Below, one piece after another: positions 9,538 through 17,784 of a stretch of 64,000 bases of DNA. Where the stretch lies: assembly GCF_027942295.1 (NCBI RefSeq), contig NZ_CP101416.1, forward strand, positions 558,001-622,000, in the 5' to 3' direction. The number at the start of each line of letters is the position of its first letter. Position 1 is the stretch's first letter. A program made the translations under genes and the position numbers. Below the pieces are notes generated by a model that ran no database searches, was not told the DNA's origin, and was given only the letters and a program-made list of their open reading frames with translations. This DNA comes from Pseudanabaena sp. Chao 1811 (lineage in GTDB: Bacteria; Cyanobacteriota; Cyanobacteriia; Pseudanabaenales; Pseudanabaenaceae).

Positions 9538-10792
9538 TGAGATCTTGCAGCATTCGTGAAAGAGTCAAGTGGGAATGGGTTTGAGAATAATTTCAAAGCC
9601 ATGACGAGCAGCAATATCGGCACTAATTTGAAGATACCTGAGAAGTTTCAACCAAAGGACAGAAGGGAATAAAACAGAAAGGGTTAAATCACAGGTAGCT
9701 TTCCAGTCCAAGATGGGAGGAAACGACCATTGATCAATCCAATGAGCCAAAAGATAAGAAAGCAGAGAGAGGATAAGCCAACGATAAACGCCAAGTTTTG
9801 TAGATTGCCCAAAACAATGCAAACCAAAGCGATGTTTGATGGTTTTGAAGAATCCCTCAATCGCCCAACGCTTACGACCTAACATCACCAGATAAGCGCC
9901 AGAATAAGGATGAGAAGAGACCACAAAGCGTAACTCCCGTTTACTATCGGCTCTTTTGAGCCAGAACCAAGAGATCGTCAAAGGCGTACTTAGCCCTTCC
10001 AGTAAAATTAGTTGTCCACGTTTGCCATGGGGATAAAGTTGTTTGACGGTACGTCCATCTTGAAGTTTACGATTGTTGCGGACACCGACAACGATGCGCC
10101 AAGACTTGGCGCGGACAGCATTGAAAAACTTCACCGTACTAAACTCAGTATCAGCAAGGACAATCACAGTCTTGCCTTGGGTTAGTTGCTTGGGTACTGT
10201 CCCCAATAACTTACAAGCTAAGTCAGAGGGACTGGAGTATCCTTTGCCGCGCCATACTCTAAAACTCCATGGTACGCGCCACTCTCCATAGACCAGATAC
10301 AGTACAACCAGATGTAGTCCTCGCTTTCCGTTGAGGATTCTCACCCATGGGTCTGGTTCGTTTGGGGTGGGATTGCTCAAATGTAAAAACTTGCCGCTTT
10401 TTTCTAAGGTGGTCAGGTCTATCAGTATCTTTAATGGCACTCTCTTCGATGGGCGATGCTTGGCGATTTGCCCCAAAATTGACAGCCTTGTTGCTCGAAT
10501 TAGTCCTCTTGTTGACCAGTTATAGTGATTGAGAAATCGGCTTAATGCACTCGCTGATTTTACCTGTGTATGTTCTGGATAGGGATGCCCTTGCGCTTCC
10601 AGAAATAGCCCTAATATTGCATTCAGACTTGCTTTTTGATACACACTTGGCATCAGACAAATTAGGCTATACACTAAACCTTGGGCGTGCTTAACGATGC
10701 TTTCCATAATCGTTATTTAATTTACTACTACGCCCTTTTTTTCACATCTTTACTCTCTTTGCAACCCCTTTCCAGAATGGTGCAAGTTCTCA
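9538..10792 (-). mobile_element. IS4-like element nested in IS630
   Basis: 1255 bp with 18-bp inverted ends (TGAGATCTTGCAGCATTC at 9538-9555 and the complement of TGAGAACTTGCACCATTC at 10775-10792; 16 of 18 match). It is flanked by a 6-bp direct repeat, GTTATC on the plus strand, at 9532-9537 and 10793-10798. It holds one intact transposase gene on the minus strand and inserted between codons of the IS630 transposase just after its second catalytic Asp. Confidence 0.9.
9565..10707 (-). CDS. IS4-type DDE transposase
   Basis: 380 aa, intact. The catalytic residues expected for IS4-like enzymes are visible: ILIDLTTLEKSGKF (first D, ~90), VIVLADTEFSTVKF (second D, ~185) and RWAIEGFFKTIKHRFGL (the R-x3-E-x6-K signature, ~287-303). 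Assignment to IS4 versus the related IS701 group is uncertain without a database. It is the only gene of the nested element and has an upright reading frame end to end. Confidence 0.88.
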   Translation of the reverse strand: MESIVKHAQGLVYSLICLMPSVYQKASLNAILGLFLEAQGHPYPEHTQVKSASALSRFLNHYNWSTRGLIRATRLSILGQIAKHRPSKRVPLKILIDLTTLEKSGKFLHLSNPTPNEPDPWVRILNGKRGLHLVVLYLVYGEWRVPWSFRVWRGKGYSSPSDLACKLLGTVPKQLTQGKTVIVLADTEFSTVKFFNAVRAKSWRIVVGVRNNRKLQDGRTVKQLYPHGKRGQLILLEGLSTPLTISWFWLKRADSKRELRFVVSSHPYSGAYLVMLGRKRWAIEGFFKTIKHRFGLHCFGQSTKLGVYRWLILSLLSYLLAHWIDQWSFPPILDWKATCDLTLSVLFPSVLWLKLLRYLQISADIAARHGFEIILKPIPT

Positions 10793-11487
10793 GTTATCCA
10801 TGATGATCCTATGCTCAGGACGTAATTTAGGTACTAGGTCATCTTGGACAAAGGTGAGAAAATCTGCTCCTTTCATAGAACCCTGAATCGTTTTCAGGCA
10901 AACAATCCCATCAACTGAAATAGCGCCAATTATTGTGTATTTCTGACCTTTGTAAAAGGGACGAAGACTGAATACTCTTTTGCCACATTCACTTCTTGCC
11001 ACAGAGCGTTCCATCCCCTGCCATACTCCCGTTTCATCAATACAAATCAGATCTTCAGCTTTCACTTCATTCAATGCTTCCCAAAATTCACATCTTTGCT
11101 GTTGTACTGCCTCACTTTTTACCTTTTCATGGCGATAGGTCTTTTTTTTAGAGTGATGTTATGCCTCTGGAAAAATCGGCACATGCTGCCTGTGGTCACT
11201 GATACTCCTGTTTGTTCTGCTACTTCTTCACAGTACTGCCATAGTGTCCAATCTGGATGCTCTGAGACAATTTCGAGGATTTTCTCCTGATGCGCTTCGA
11301 GGGGACTTTTGATTGGACTACCTAATGGTTTGTGGTTTAGTTCTCCTGTCTCTCGGTATTGATTCAGTAGTTTTTGCACTGTTTTCGTCGCGACTTGAAA
11401 TTGCTTCGCTACTTCCCGAATCGATGTATTTCCTGCTTCGTAGTTTGCTACGATCTTTTCTCTGAGATCTAGTGAGTAAGGTGCCAT
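10793..11487 (-). pseudogene. IS630 transposase, N-terminal part with -1 frameshift
   Basis: Frame 1 (11487-11119) encodes the helix-turn-helix part: MAPYSLDLREKIVANYEAG, then IREVAKQFQVATKTVQKLL. At 11142-11149 the coding strand has eight A in a row (CTAAAAAAAAG), and a -1 slip there joins LKK to KKTYRHEKVKSEAV in the second frame, which carries the first catalytic Asp (LICIDETGVW) and the second (RIIMDN) before the nested IS. A programmed -1 frameshift is usual in this family. The remainder is at 9280-9537. Confidence 0.88.
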
Positions 11488-11655
11488 TTTTTACTCTCTT
11501 TTGGGTTTTGCTATCCTAGCTTATCTTGTACTACTCTTTCCCTCAATAGGCTGTAAGATGTTTGCTATGGAATAGATGGGAAACCAGAGATTGTTCTGTC
11601 TATTTATGCTCATCTACTTACCACGATGTGATGGAGATTAAAGTGGTGCTCAGGA

Positions 11656-11997
11656 CTAGGCAAATGCGGTTTCAGGTTCTTGGACTTCCTGACTTGAATC
11701 ATTAAACACAAGAGCATCAGCCATCTGACTCAACTTACTACTATGTGCTTCAGTATTTTCTTGATACCTGCCGCGAATCTGCACATACTCATCCTCCAAC
11801 AGAAAATCTTTCACCTTCTCATAGTCTCGCGCTGCATAAACAACTTGATACCCCTCAGTGGGGTCATAAAGTGTATAGCTTCCATCTACATCACCAACCA
11901 ACATCAACACATACGGCAGATCGGAACTAGGATCGACCCACATTTCAATAAATTTCCAACTAGATAACTTCGCTTGGTTTTGTGCGTGGAATGACAT
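11656..11997 (-). CDS. Hypothetical protein
   Basis: About 113 aa, not recognised. The ATG at 11997 follows an AAGGGTG ribosome-binding-like stretch, which I prefer over the GTG at 12006. It has a mixed beta pattern (KFIEMWVDPSSDLPYVLMLVGDV, SYTLYDPTEGYQVVYAA), no signal peptide and no membrane segment, and an acidic, probably flexible C-terminus. It overlaps the end of the upstream gene by about 38 bp, suggesting translational coupling and a shared role. It lies next to the IS630 end. Confidence 0.65.
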   Translation of the reverse strand: MSFHAQNQAKLSSWKFIEMWVDPSSDLPYVLMLVGDVDGSYTLYDPTEGYQVVYAARDYEKVKDFLLEDEYVQIRGRYQENTEAHSSKLSQMADALVFNDSSQEVQEPETAFA

Positions 11998-12319
11998 GAT
12001 ATTCACCCTTAATAATTTTCATCTCTGCAAAATACAATGGCAATCGAGTCCCTTCTAAATCAATTCTATAGCCAATTGCTTGATCGAAATACATCCCATA
12101 ACGCTCATGACCTCTTACCATGCCAATAAACTCACCCAACTCAAACAAAGCTTCTGTAACCTCAAGTAATGTTTGGAGATCGTTAAACACGTGAGCTTTG
12201 CCATCTTCCTTCAGTAGTTTCAGCATCTGCGGCGTATCAGGTAAATGCTTCTGAACGTGTCTTTCTGCTAGGTTAAGCCCTCTTGGTGGCTTGCGATTGA
12301 CTCCATTCCCTTGCGGCAT
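11960..12319 (-). CDS. Hypothetical protein, cyanobacterial (DUF6972-like?)
   Basis: 119 aa. LNLAERHVQKHLPDTPQMLKLL is followed by KEDGKAHVFNDLQTLLEVTEALFELGEFIG and a short beta-rich end. This resembles a small family often seen near toxin or nuclease domains in cyanobacteria, recalled from memory as DUF6972; the match is not verified. It overlaps the start of the next gene, so the two form an operon. No catalytic motif is evident. Confidence 0.6.
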   Translation of the reverse strand: MPQGNGVNRKPPRGLNLAERHVQKHLPDTPQMLKLLKEDGKAHVFNDLQTLLEVTEALFELGEFIGMVRGHERYGMYFDQAIGYRIDLEGTRLPLYFAEMKIIKGEYHVIPRTKPSEVI

Positions 12320-12458
12320 AAATTCTAAAGTACTGTTCCGAAATGGCTTAACATATCATTATCTACAGTAAAGATTTCAGTGAATTAGGCGATCTCGCTT
12401 TACTTTCACAAAAATTCAAAGTGGCGATCGCAAGTAGGGCATTTTTTTAGTCTTAGTC

Positions 12459-13319
12459 ATGGATACACTGTCACTTTTCCCTACCGAAGATGGGTCTGTT
12501 ACTTTTTGGTCAGAAACTTTTCAAGAAACATTTCATAGCTCTCATGGTGCAAAGCACGAAGCCGAAGCGAAATTTGTGATCCCTGCCAAGATTGCCGAAA
12601 AAGCTCAAACTCAGACTAAACTCAACATTCTCGATGTTTGCTATGGCTTAGGTTACAACTCAGCTGCCGCGATCGCCTGCATCTCTAATTTAAAACAATC
12701 CAGTCAAACTCCCATCACCAGTCTCCACATTATGGCGTTGGAAAATAATCTCGAAGTCCCACAAAAAGCGATCGCCACAAGATTAGTAAATATTTGGCAA
12801 CCTGCGATCGCGCAAGTCCTTACAACTGCTGCAACAACTCAAATTGTCGAAACTGAAGATTTAACCTTACAACTGCTTATCGGTGATGCCCGTCAAACCA
12901 TTAGCCAAGTCCCTCAAAAATGGGCTGATGCCATCTTTCTCGATCCCTTCTCGCCGCCCCATTGCCCCCAACTCTGGACAGTCGAGTTTATCCAACTTTT
13001 AGCCAACTGCCTCAAACCCGACGGCTATCTCGTTACATACTCCTCATCCGCCGCCGTTCGTACCGCCATGCTAATGGCTGGCTTACAAATTGGTGCGATC
13101 GCCCCCATCGGACGCAAATCCCCCAGCACGATCGCCGCCTTTGCTCCTACTGCACTACCACCCATCTCTGACACCGAAGCCGCCTTTCTCAAGACTCGTG
13201 CTGCCATCCCCTATCGCGATCGCACCTTACAAAGTACTGCCTCAGAAATTATCGAGAGTCGTAAATCTGAACAAAATCAAAGTGAACTTCCCGCAAGCTC
13301 TAGCCTCCGTAAGAAATAG
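12459..13319 (+). CDS. MnmC-like SAM-dependent methyltransferase (DUF752)
   Basis: 286 aa. The N-terminal SVTFWSETFQETFHSSHGAKHEAEAKF is the typical opening of the methyltransferase domain of MnmC. ILDVCYGLGYNSAAA (about 46-60) is the SAM-binding glycine motif, and ADAIFLDPFSPPHCPQLWT (~160) the catalytic-site motif. It lacks the FAD oxidase half of E. coli MnmC, so it would correspond to stand-alone MnmM/MnmC2-like enzymes that methylate the modified wobble uridine of tRNA. Substrate is inferred from the family. Confidence 0.85.
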   Translation: MDTLSLFPTEDGSVTFWSETFQETFHSSHGAKHEAEAKFVIPAKIAEKAQTQTKLNILDVCYGLGYNSAAAIACISNLKQSSQTPITSLHIMALENNLEVPQKAIATRLVNIWQPAIAQVLTTAATTQIVETEDLTLQLLIGDARQTISQVPQKWADAIFLDPFSPPHCPQLWTVEFIQLLANCLKPDGYLVTYSSSAAVRTAMLMAGLQIGAIAPIGRKSPSTIAAFAPTALPPISDTEAAFLKTRAAIPYRDRTLQSTASEIIESRKSEQNQSELPASSSLRKK

Positions 13320-13483
13320 TCATCACCATAATTTTGATTTTGGTAGCGAGGATTCGCTGCGACACCAAAAATCAGAACCTTCAACATGTTGCATTGACGG
13401 ATATTTACTTTTTTTACAAAAAATATAGACATTGGAGCGATCATCCTCTAACATAGATGATCGCGACTTTTTTGGCATTCCTC

Positions 13484-13846
13484 ATGAACGCTGTTGAAAT
13501 CATACGCTCAATTGAAGCGGAATACATCAAAACAGATCTCCCCCAGCTTTATGTGGGAGACACTGTGAAGGTTGGAGTAAGGATCAAAGAGGGCGGCAAA
13601 GAACGTACTCAGCCTTACGAAGGCGTGATTATCTCAAGACGTGGTTCTGGCATTAACTCTGTCATTACTGTTCGTCGTGTATTTCAAGGAGTAGGAGTTG
13701 AGCGAGCCTTCTTGCTACATTCTCCACAAGTTGAAAGCATCAAAGTGATCCGTCGTGGCAAAGTGCGTCGTTCTAAGCTCTATTACTTACGCGACCTCGT
13801 TGGTAAAGCAACTCGTCTTAAACAACGATTTGATCGTCCACTATAG
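13484..13846 (+). CDS. rplS: 50S ribosomal protein L19
   Basis: 120 aa from the ATG at 13484 ([16 protein letters not shown]), which matches the family start better than the ATG nine codons upstream. Core motifs: [30 protein letters not shown] and [22 protein letters not shown]19 sits at the 30S-50S interface. It precedes tRNA-Trp and the secE-nusG block, a common cyanobacterial order. Confidence 0.97.
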   Translation: MNAVEIIRSIEAEYIKTDLPQLYVGDTVKVGVRIKEGGKERTQPYEGVIISRRGSGINSVITVRRVFQGVGVERAFLLHSPQVESIKVIRRGKVRRSKLYYLRDLVGKATRLKQRFDRPL

Positions 13847-13946
13847 AACCATTTATGGTTATACTAGGTGTCAAGCACTATTTTGATATAGCGATTGATA
13901 CCTGAGATATAGCTGGTAACGTGTCAAAATCTTGTTTTTATAACGT

Positions 13947-14019
13947 GCGTCCTTAGTTCAGTTGGTAGAACGCAGGTCTCCAAAACCTGATGTCGGGGGT
14001 TCGAGTCCCTCAGGGCGCG
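13947..14019 (+). tRNA. tRNA-Trp (CCA)
   Basis: 73-nt cloverleaf. The acceptor stem GCGTCCT pairs with AGGGCGC with discriminator G. The anticodon arm CAGGT-CTCCAAA-ACCTG gives anticodon CCA, and the T arm is GGGGG-TTCGAGT-CCCTC. CCA is not encoded. A position between rplS and secE is common for tRNA-Trp in bacteria. Confidence 0.97.
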
Positions 14020-14125
14020 CTTCACCATCTTCACAAGCCTAAGATTAATTTTTAAGTTTGCTCAAGACTGTAGTTAAATACATCGCATTTACAAAGATTT
14101 CAAAGGGATCGCAAGAGTTGCCGCT

Positions 14126-14374
14126 ATGACCAAAAACGAAGTAAAAGAGCAACCAAAAGAAACGTCAAAAGCAACATCAGAAAATTCTGACAATGCCGAT
14201 ATGACTAACTTTTTCGCAGAAACTAAGGCGGAATTTGGCAAAATTGTTTGGCCGACCCGTCAACAATTAATTAGTGAATCTGCATCTGTGCTTTTAATGA
14301 TCGTTGCGGTTGCAACTTTTGTGTACTTAATTGATGCTTTGTTTAGAGCGATCGCATTGCAGGTGTTTCAATAA
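14126..14374 (+). CDS. secE: Preprotein translocase subunit SecE
   Basis: 82 aa single-span SecE. A hydrophilic, charged N-terminus is followed by the conserved FFAETKAEFGKIVWPTRQQL (about 30-49), then one transmembrane helix (ASVLLMIVAVATFVYLIDAL). SecE clamps SecY in the Sec and thylakoid-type translocon. Its stop overlaps the nusG start by one base (TAATG), so translation is coupled. Confidence 0.96.
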   Translation: MTKNEVKEQPKETSKATSENSDNADMTNFFAETKAEFGKIVWPTRQQLISESASVLLMIVAVATFVYLIDALFRAIALQVFQ

Positions 14375-15015
14375 TGTTTACCGAAGACATCGACCATTCA
14401 TCTAGTCGTGAAGAGTCAGACGTACTATTTCAGTGGTATGCCGTACAGATTGCTTCAGGCTGCGAAAAAAAGGTCAAGTCAAGCCTAGAGCAACGCATCA
14501 AAACCCTTGATGTTGAAGATAGGATCAAGCAAATTGAAATCCCGCAGACACCGACCGTCAAGCTGAGAAAAGATGGCAGTCGGCTTACATCTGAGGAAAA
14601 GATTTTCCCTGGGTATGTCCTGATTCAGATTAAGACTGTTAGAAATGAAATCGGACAGTTAGAAGTTGATGATGATGCGTGGCTTGCTGTCAAAAGCACT
14701 CCCCATGTAATTAACTTCGTCGGAACAGAACAAAAACGTCACTATGGTCGTGGTCGTGGACATGTTAAGCCTCGCCCATTGACTGAGAAAGAAGTCGAAA
14801 GAATCTTCCGTGTCACCGTCGAACAAGAGCCAGTTCTCAAAATTGATATGGCTCAAGGCGACAAGATTAAAGTGCTTAATGGACCTTTCAAAGACTTTGA
14901 AGGTGAAGTGGTCGAGGTTAGCCCAGAGCGCAGTAAACTCAAGGCGCTTCTCTCAATATTTGGAAGAGACACTCCTGTAGAACTAGAGTTCAATCAGGTG
15001 CAAAAGCAAAACTAA
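14374..15015 (+). CDS. nusG: Transcription termination/antitermination protein NusG
   Basis: 213 aa. NGN domain: WYAVQIASGCEKKVKSSLEQRI at about 22-43 and FPGYVLIQI at ~80. The C-terminal KOW domain starts near residue 160 (MAQGDKIKVLNGPFKDFEGEV). NusG binds RNA polymerase and couples it to ribosomes or Rho-like factors. It is co-transcribed with secE. Confidence 0.97.
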   Translation: MFTEDIDHSSSREESDVLFQWYAVQIASGCEKKVKSSLEQRIKTLDVEDRIKQIEIPQTPTVKLRKDGSRLTSEEKIFPGYVLIQIKTVRNEIGQLEVDDDAWLAVKSTPHVINFVGTEQKRHYGRGRGHVKPRPLTEKEVERIFRVTVEQEPVLKIDMAQGDKIKVLNGPFKDFEGEVVEVSPERSKLKALLSIFGRDTPVELEFNQVQKQN

Positions 15016-15030
15016 ATCACAAGTAAAACT

Positions 15031-15074
15031 AATCCACTCAAACGCAGGTTTGCGGGGTTTCTAGTGGATTTTTT
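15031..15074 (+). terminator. Hairpin between nusG and rplK
   Basis: AATCCACT (15031-15038) pairs with AGTGGATT (15063-15070) around a 24-nt insert that includes a weak inner stem, followed by a T run. It probably terminates or attenuates secE-nusG transcripts upstream of rplK. Confidence 0.65.
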
Positions 15075-15107
15075 AACGGCTATTAATTAGAGTGGCTCAG
15101 AAAGCAA

Positions 15108-15533
15108 ATGGCTAAGAAAGTTACAGCAATCATCAAGCTAGCGCTTAATGCTGGCAAGGCAAGTCCAACGCCACCAGTTGGTCCTGCTTTGGGTCAACAT
15201 GGTGTCAACATCATGATGTTTTGTAAGGAATATAATGCCCGTACTGCTGACCAAGCAGGTATGGTTATTCCTGTAGAAATATCTGTTTATGAGGATAGAA
15301 GTTTTACCTTCGTTCTCAAAACACCTCCTGCATCGGTTTTAATCCAAAAAGCGGCAGGTATTTCCTCTGGTTCTGCTGAGCCTAACCGTAAAAAAGTTGG
15401 TTCCATCACCAGAGATCAATTACGTCAAATCGCAGAAACCAAAATGCCTGATATCAATGCAAATGATATCGATGCAGCAATGAAGATTATTGAAGGTACT
15501 GCTAAGAATATGGGCGTTACCATTACTGCTTAG
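15108..15533 (+). CDS. rplK: 50S ribosomal protein L11
   Basis: 141 aa, full length. The N-terminal domain has [29 protein letters not shown]; the C-terminal RNA-binding domain ends [15 protein letters not shown]11 forms the GTPase-associated centre with 23S rRNA helices 43/44. It is followed 98 bp later by rplA. Confidence 0.98.
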   Translation: MAKKVTAIIKLALNAGKASPTPPVGPALGQHGVNIMMFCKEYNARTADQAGMVIPVEISVYEDRSFTFVLKTPPASVLIQKAAGISSGSAEPNRKKVGSITRDQLRQIAETKMPDINANDIDAAMKIIEGTAKNMGVTITA

Positions 15534-15586
15534 GATTCTTTACCTTTATATATTCAATTTCTTTCTCAATATAAATTTTCTTAATT

Positions 15587-15619
15587 GGGGGAGGAAACAA
15601 AGGTTTCCACTCGTACCCC
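15587..15619 (+). promoter_or_regulatory. Structured leader of rplA, possible L1 control site
   Basis: GGAAAC (15593-15598) and GTTTCC (15603-15608) pair around an AAAG loop, enclosed by GGGG (15587-15590) and CCCC (15616-15619) with an asymmetric internal loop, just before the GAAGGAG ribosome-binding site. A stem with an asymmetric internal loop next to the start site resembles known L1 mRNA targets. Binding is inference. Confidence 0.4.
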
Positions 15620-15631
15620 GAAGGAGCAACA

Positions 15632-16345
15632 ATGACTAAAAAAGTATCAAAGCGTCTCAAGGAAGCTCGAAGCAAAGTAGAAGAGCGTCCCTACGCACCT
15701 ATTGAAGCCTTGGAACTTGTCAAGGCAACCGCAACTGCTAAGTTTCCTGAGTCCGTAGAAGCCCACGTAAGACTTGGTATTGATCCTAAGTACGCTGACC
15801 AACAATTGCGTACTACGGTGACTTTACCGAAGGGTACAGGACAAACAATCCGTGTAGCAGTTATTGCCCGTGGTGAAAAAGTTGCTGAAGCAACTGCTGC
15901 TGGTGCAGATATCGCTGGATCTGAAGAATTAATCGATGAAATCAGTAAGGGGAGAATGGACTTCGACCTACTGATTGCGACACCTGATATGATGCCTCAG
16001 GTAGCTAAGCTTGGTAAATTGCTTGGTCCTAGAGGATTGATGCCTTCGCCTAAAGGTGGTACGGTAACTACTGATCTCGGTGGAGCGATTAATGAGTTCA
16101 AAGCTGGTAAGCTAGAATTCCGTGCTGACCGTACAGGTATCGTCCACATTCAGTTTGGCAAGGCTGCTTTCACCGCAGAAGATCTATTGCTAAACCTAAA
16201 GGCTCTACAAGAAACGATTGATCGTAATCGTCCTTCTGGCGCAAAGGGTCGCTACTGGCGATCGCTCTATGTATCGGCAACAATGGGACCTTCAATTGAA
16301 GTTGATGTTCCTGCATTGCGCGATCTTAAACTTGCCGAAGCATAA
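15632..16345 (+). CDS. rplA: 50S ribosomal protein L1
   Basis: 237 aa, full length. Conserved segments include [19 protein letters not shown] (about 41-59) and the diagnostic [19 protein letters not shown] (about 130-148). L1 builds the L1 stalk next to the E site and often represses its own operon. It is preceded by a strong ribosome-binding site GAAGGAG and a structured leader. Confidence 0.98.
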   Translation: MTKKVSKRLKEARSKVEERPYAPIEALELVKATATAKFPESVEAHVRLGIDPKYADQQLRTTVTLPKGTGQTIRVAVIARGEKVAEATAAGADIAGSEELIDEISKGRMDFDLLIATPDMMPQVAKLGKLLGPRGLMPSPKGGTVTTDLGGAINEFKAGKLEFRADRTGIVHIQFGKAAFTAEDLLLNLKALQETIDRNRPSGAKGRYWRSLYVSATMGPSIEVDVPALRDLKLAEA

Positions 16346-16437
16346 TAAAAAGCCTTTCAAAGTCATTCAAAATAAACTTCTTTTCCTACGGAAAAGAAGT
16401 TTTATAAAAAACCAAGTCTAATTGTTGTAATCAGCCT

Positions 16438-16575
16438 AGAAAGAAATTTCGACAACTAAATAGCTCCATAGACAGCAGGTGCTAATGGCTTAATTTCCTG
16501 CCGAGGTGATTTGAAAGAAATTCCAAACTGGAATCGCTTTTTAGCCTCGGTCTGCGAAAAGACGAGGCTTTTTTA
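16438..16575 (+). promoter_or_regulatory. Ribosomal protein L10 leader
   Basis: The 5' leader of rplJ-rplL has the familiar L10-leader elements: AGACAGCAGGTGC, TTAATTTCCTGCCGAGG and, after a linker, an intrinsic terminator. The CCTGCCGAGG segment can pair with the GCAGG upstream or compete with GCCTCG of the terminator, giving attenuation by the L10-(L12)4 complex. Matches the known Rfam class L10_leader by eye. Confidence 0.75.
16544..16574 (+). terminator. Attenuator terminator of rplJ-rplL
   Basis: GCCTCG (16544-16549) pairs with CGAGGC (16563-16568), loop GTCTGCGAAAAGA, followed by a run of T. It lies inside the L10 leader, 84 bp before rplJ. Confidence 0.8.
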
Positions 16576-16597
16576 ATGACTTTAAAGATTCAAGGTT

Positions 16598-16628
16598 AAT
16601 CACAATGGGGCAAAGCCCCATTGTGATT
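16598..16628 (+). repeat. Perfect palindrome between attenuator and rplJ
   Basis: 14-bp arms AATCACAATGGGGC and GCCCCATTGTGATT around an AAA loop, placed 12 bp upstream of the AAGGAGGT ribosome-binding site of rplJ. There is no T run, so it is more likely an mRNA-stabilising or repeat-family hairpin than a terminator. Confidence 0.7.
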
Positions 16629-16657
16629 AGCTCCAAACACAAGGAGGTGCAAAATAC

Positions 16658-17185
16658 ATGGGTAAGACCCTAGAACAAAAAAAGGCGCTAGTTAACGAAA
16701 TCAGCCAAGAGTTTGACGGAACTAAGCTGGTACTCGTAATTGACTATGCAACATTGTCGGTAGCTGAAATTACTAAGCTCCGCCGCTCACTCCGTCCAAC
16801 TGGTACGGTGTGCAGAACAACTAAGAACACTCTGCTCAAGCAAGCGATTTCAGGTACTCCTGAATGGCAACCTCTAGAAAAGTTTCTAGTTGGACCTTCT
16901 GCTTGTCTATTTGTGAAGGATGACATTGGTGGTGCTGTTAAGGCATACCAAGCTTTCCTCAAGGAATCTAAGAAAACCGAACTTCGTGGCGGTGTCTTAG
17001 AAGGTCGCGCTTTAAGTGCAAAAGACTTACAAGCGATCGCCGATCTACCTTCCAAGGAAGTACTCATCTCGCAAATCGCTGGCGCAATCAATGCCGTCAC
17101 TGCCAAGATTGCGATCGGTATCAAAGAGGTTCCCCAATCTCTTGGACGTGCCGTCAAAGCTGTTTCCGAAAAAGAAGCTGCTTAA
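16658..17185 (+). CDS. rplJ: 50S ribosomal protein L10
   Basis: 175 aa. MGKTLEQKKALVNEISQEF opens the RNA-binding part, LRRSLRPTGTVCRTTKNTLLKQA is the conserved core, and the C-terminal helix (PSKEVLISQIAGAINAVTAKI onward) is where L7/L12 dimers dock. A perfect AAGGAGGT lies 10 bp upstream. It is controlled by the leader described separately. Confidence 0.97.
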   Translation: MGKTLEQKKALVNEISQEFDGTKLVLVIDYATLSVAEITKLRRSLRPTGTVCRTTKNTLLKQAISGTPEWQPLEKFLVGPSACLFVKDDIGGAVKAYQAFLKESKKTELRGGVLEGRALSAKDLQAIADLPSKEVLISQIAGAINAVTAKIAIGIKEVPQSLGRAVKAVSEKEAA

Positions 17186-17248
17186 TCAATTGGCAATTAC
17201 CAATTACCAATCACCAATTACCTACATATTTAACTAAAGAGAAAACCT

Positions 17249-17641
17249 ATGTCCGCAAAAATCGACAGCATTATTGAAGAACTAAAGACTTTAAGCCTTC
17301 TTGAAGCTTCTGAATTGGTTAAAGCGATCGAAGAAACCTTCGGCGTTTCGGCAGCTGCTCCTGTTGGTGGTGTAGTAGTTGCTGCTGCTGGCGGTGGCGC
17401 TGCTGCTGCTGAAGAAGTTGAAGAAAAGACCTCCTTCGACTTGGTACTTGACGAAGTTCCTGCTGATAAGAAGATCGCTGTTCTGAAGATCGTTCGCGAA
17501 ATCACTGGTTTGGGTCTTAAGGATGCCAAGGACATGGTTGAGTCTACTCCTAAGACCATCAAGGAAGGTCTACCTAAGGCTGATGCTGAAGCTGCTAAGA
17601 AGCAAATCGAAGAAGCTGGTGGTAAGGTTTCCATCAAGTAA
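17249..17641 (+). CDS. rplL: 50S ribosomal protein L7/L12
   Basis: 130 aa. The N-terminal dimerisation helix pair ([22 protein letters not shown]), an Ala/Gly/Val-rich hinge (about 34-60) and the C-terminal factor-binding domain ([35 protein letters not shown]) are all present. It recruits elongation factors. It is the last gene of the ribosomal block and is followed by a terminator hairpin. Confidence 0.98.
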   Translation: MSAKIDSIIEELKTLSLLEASELVKAIEETFGVSAAAPVGGVVVAAAGGGAAAAEEVEEKTSFDLVLDEVPADKKIAVLKIVREITGLGLKDAKDMVESTPKTIKEGLPKADAEAAKKQIEEAGGKVSIK

Positions 17642-17698
17642 TTGTTGGCAAAACTTAGTTTTGTTGAATGTCTTGCCAAGCAAGACATTCAACCTCAG

Positions 17699-17722
17699 TA
17701 AAGGCACGCATAGCGTGCCTTT
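17699..17722 (+). terminator. Terminator after rplL
   Basis: AAAGGCACGC and GCGTGCCTTT arms with a 3-4 nt loop, followed by TATTATTT. A second hairpin (ATTGTGAAG...CTTCACAAT, 17733-17760) follows directly. Confidence 0.75.
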
Positions 17723-17784
17723 ATTATTTAAGATTGTGAAGTGCGAAGTGCTTCACAATTATTTTGTATAAGTATTTTGATTTT

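Larger units (their letters stand above)
9265..11553 (-). mobile_element. IS630-family element, interrupted by another IS
   Basis: The outer ends are imperfect inverted repeats (9265-9291 and 11527-11553, beginning CAGTCCATTGAGGG and CAGCCTATTGAGGG, about 22 of 27 matching). They are flanked by TA on both sides (9263-9264 and 11554-11555), the target duplication of IS630/mariner elements. Removing the nested element at 9538-10792 and one 6-bp duplication leaves about 1028 bp, a normal IS630 size. The transposase is thus split and the element dead unless supplied in trans. Confidence 0.9.

Noticed and set aside
10073-10532. Plus-strand frames across the nested IS
   Set aside because: Shadows of the IS4-like transposase on the opposite strand.
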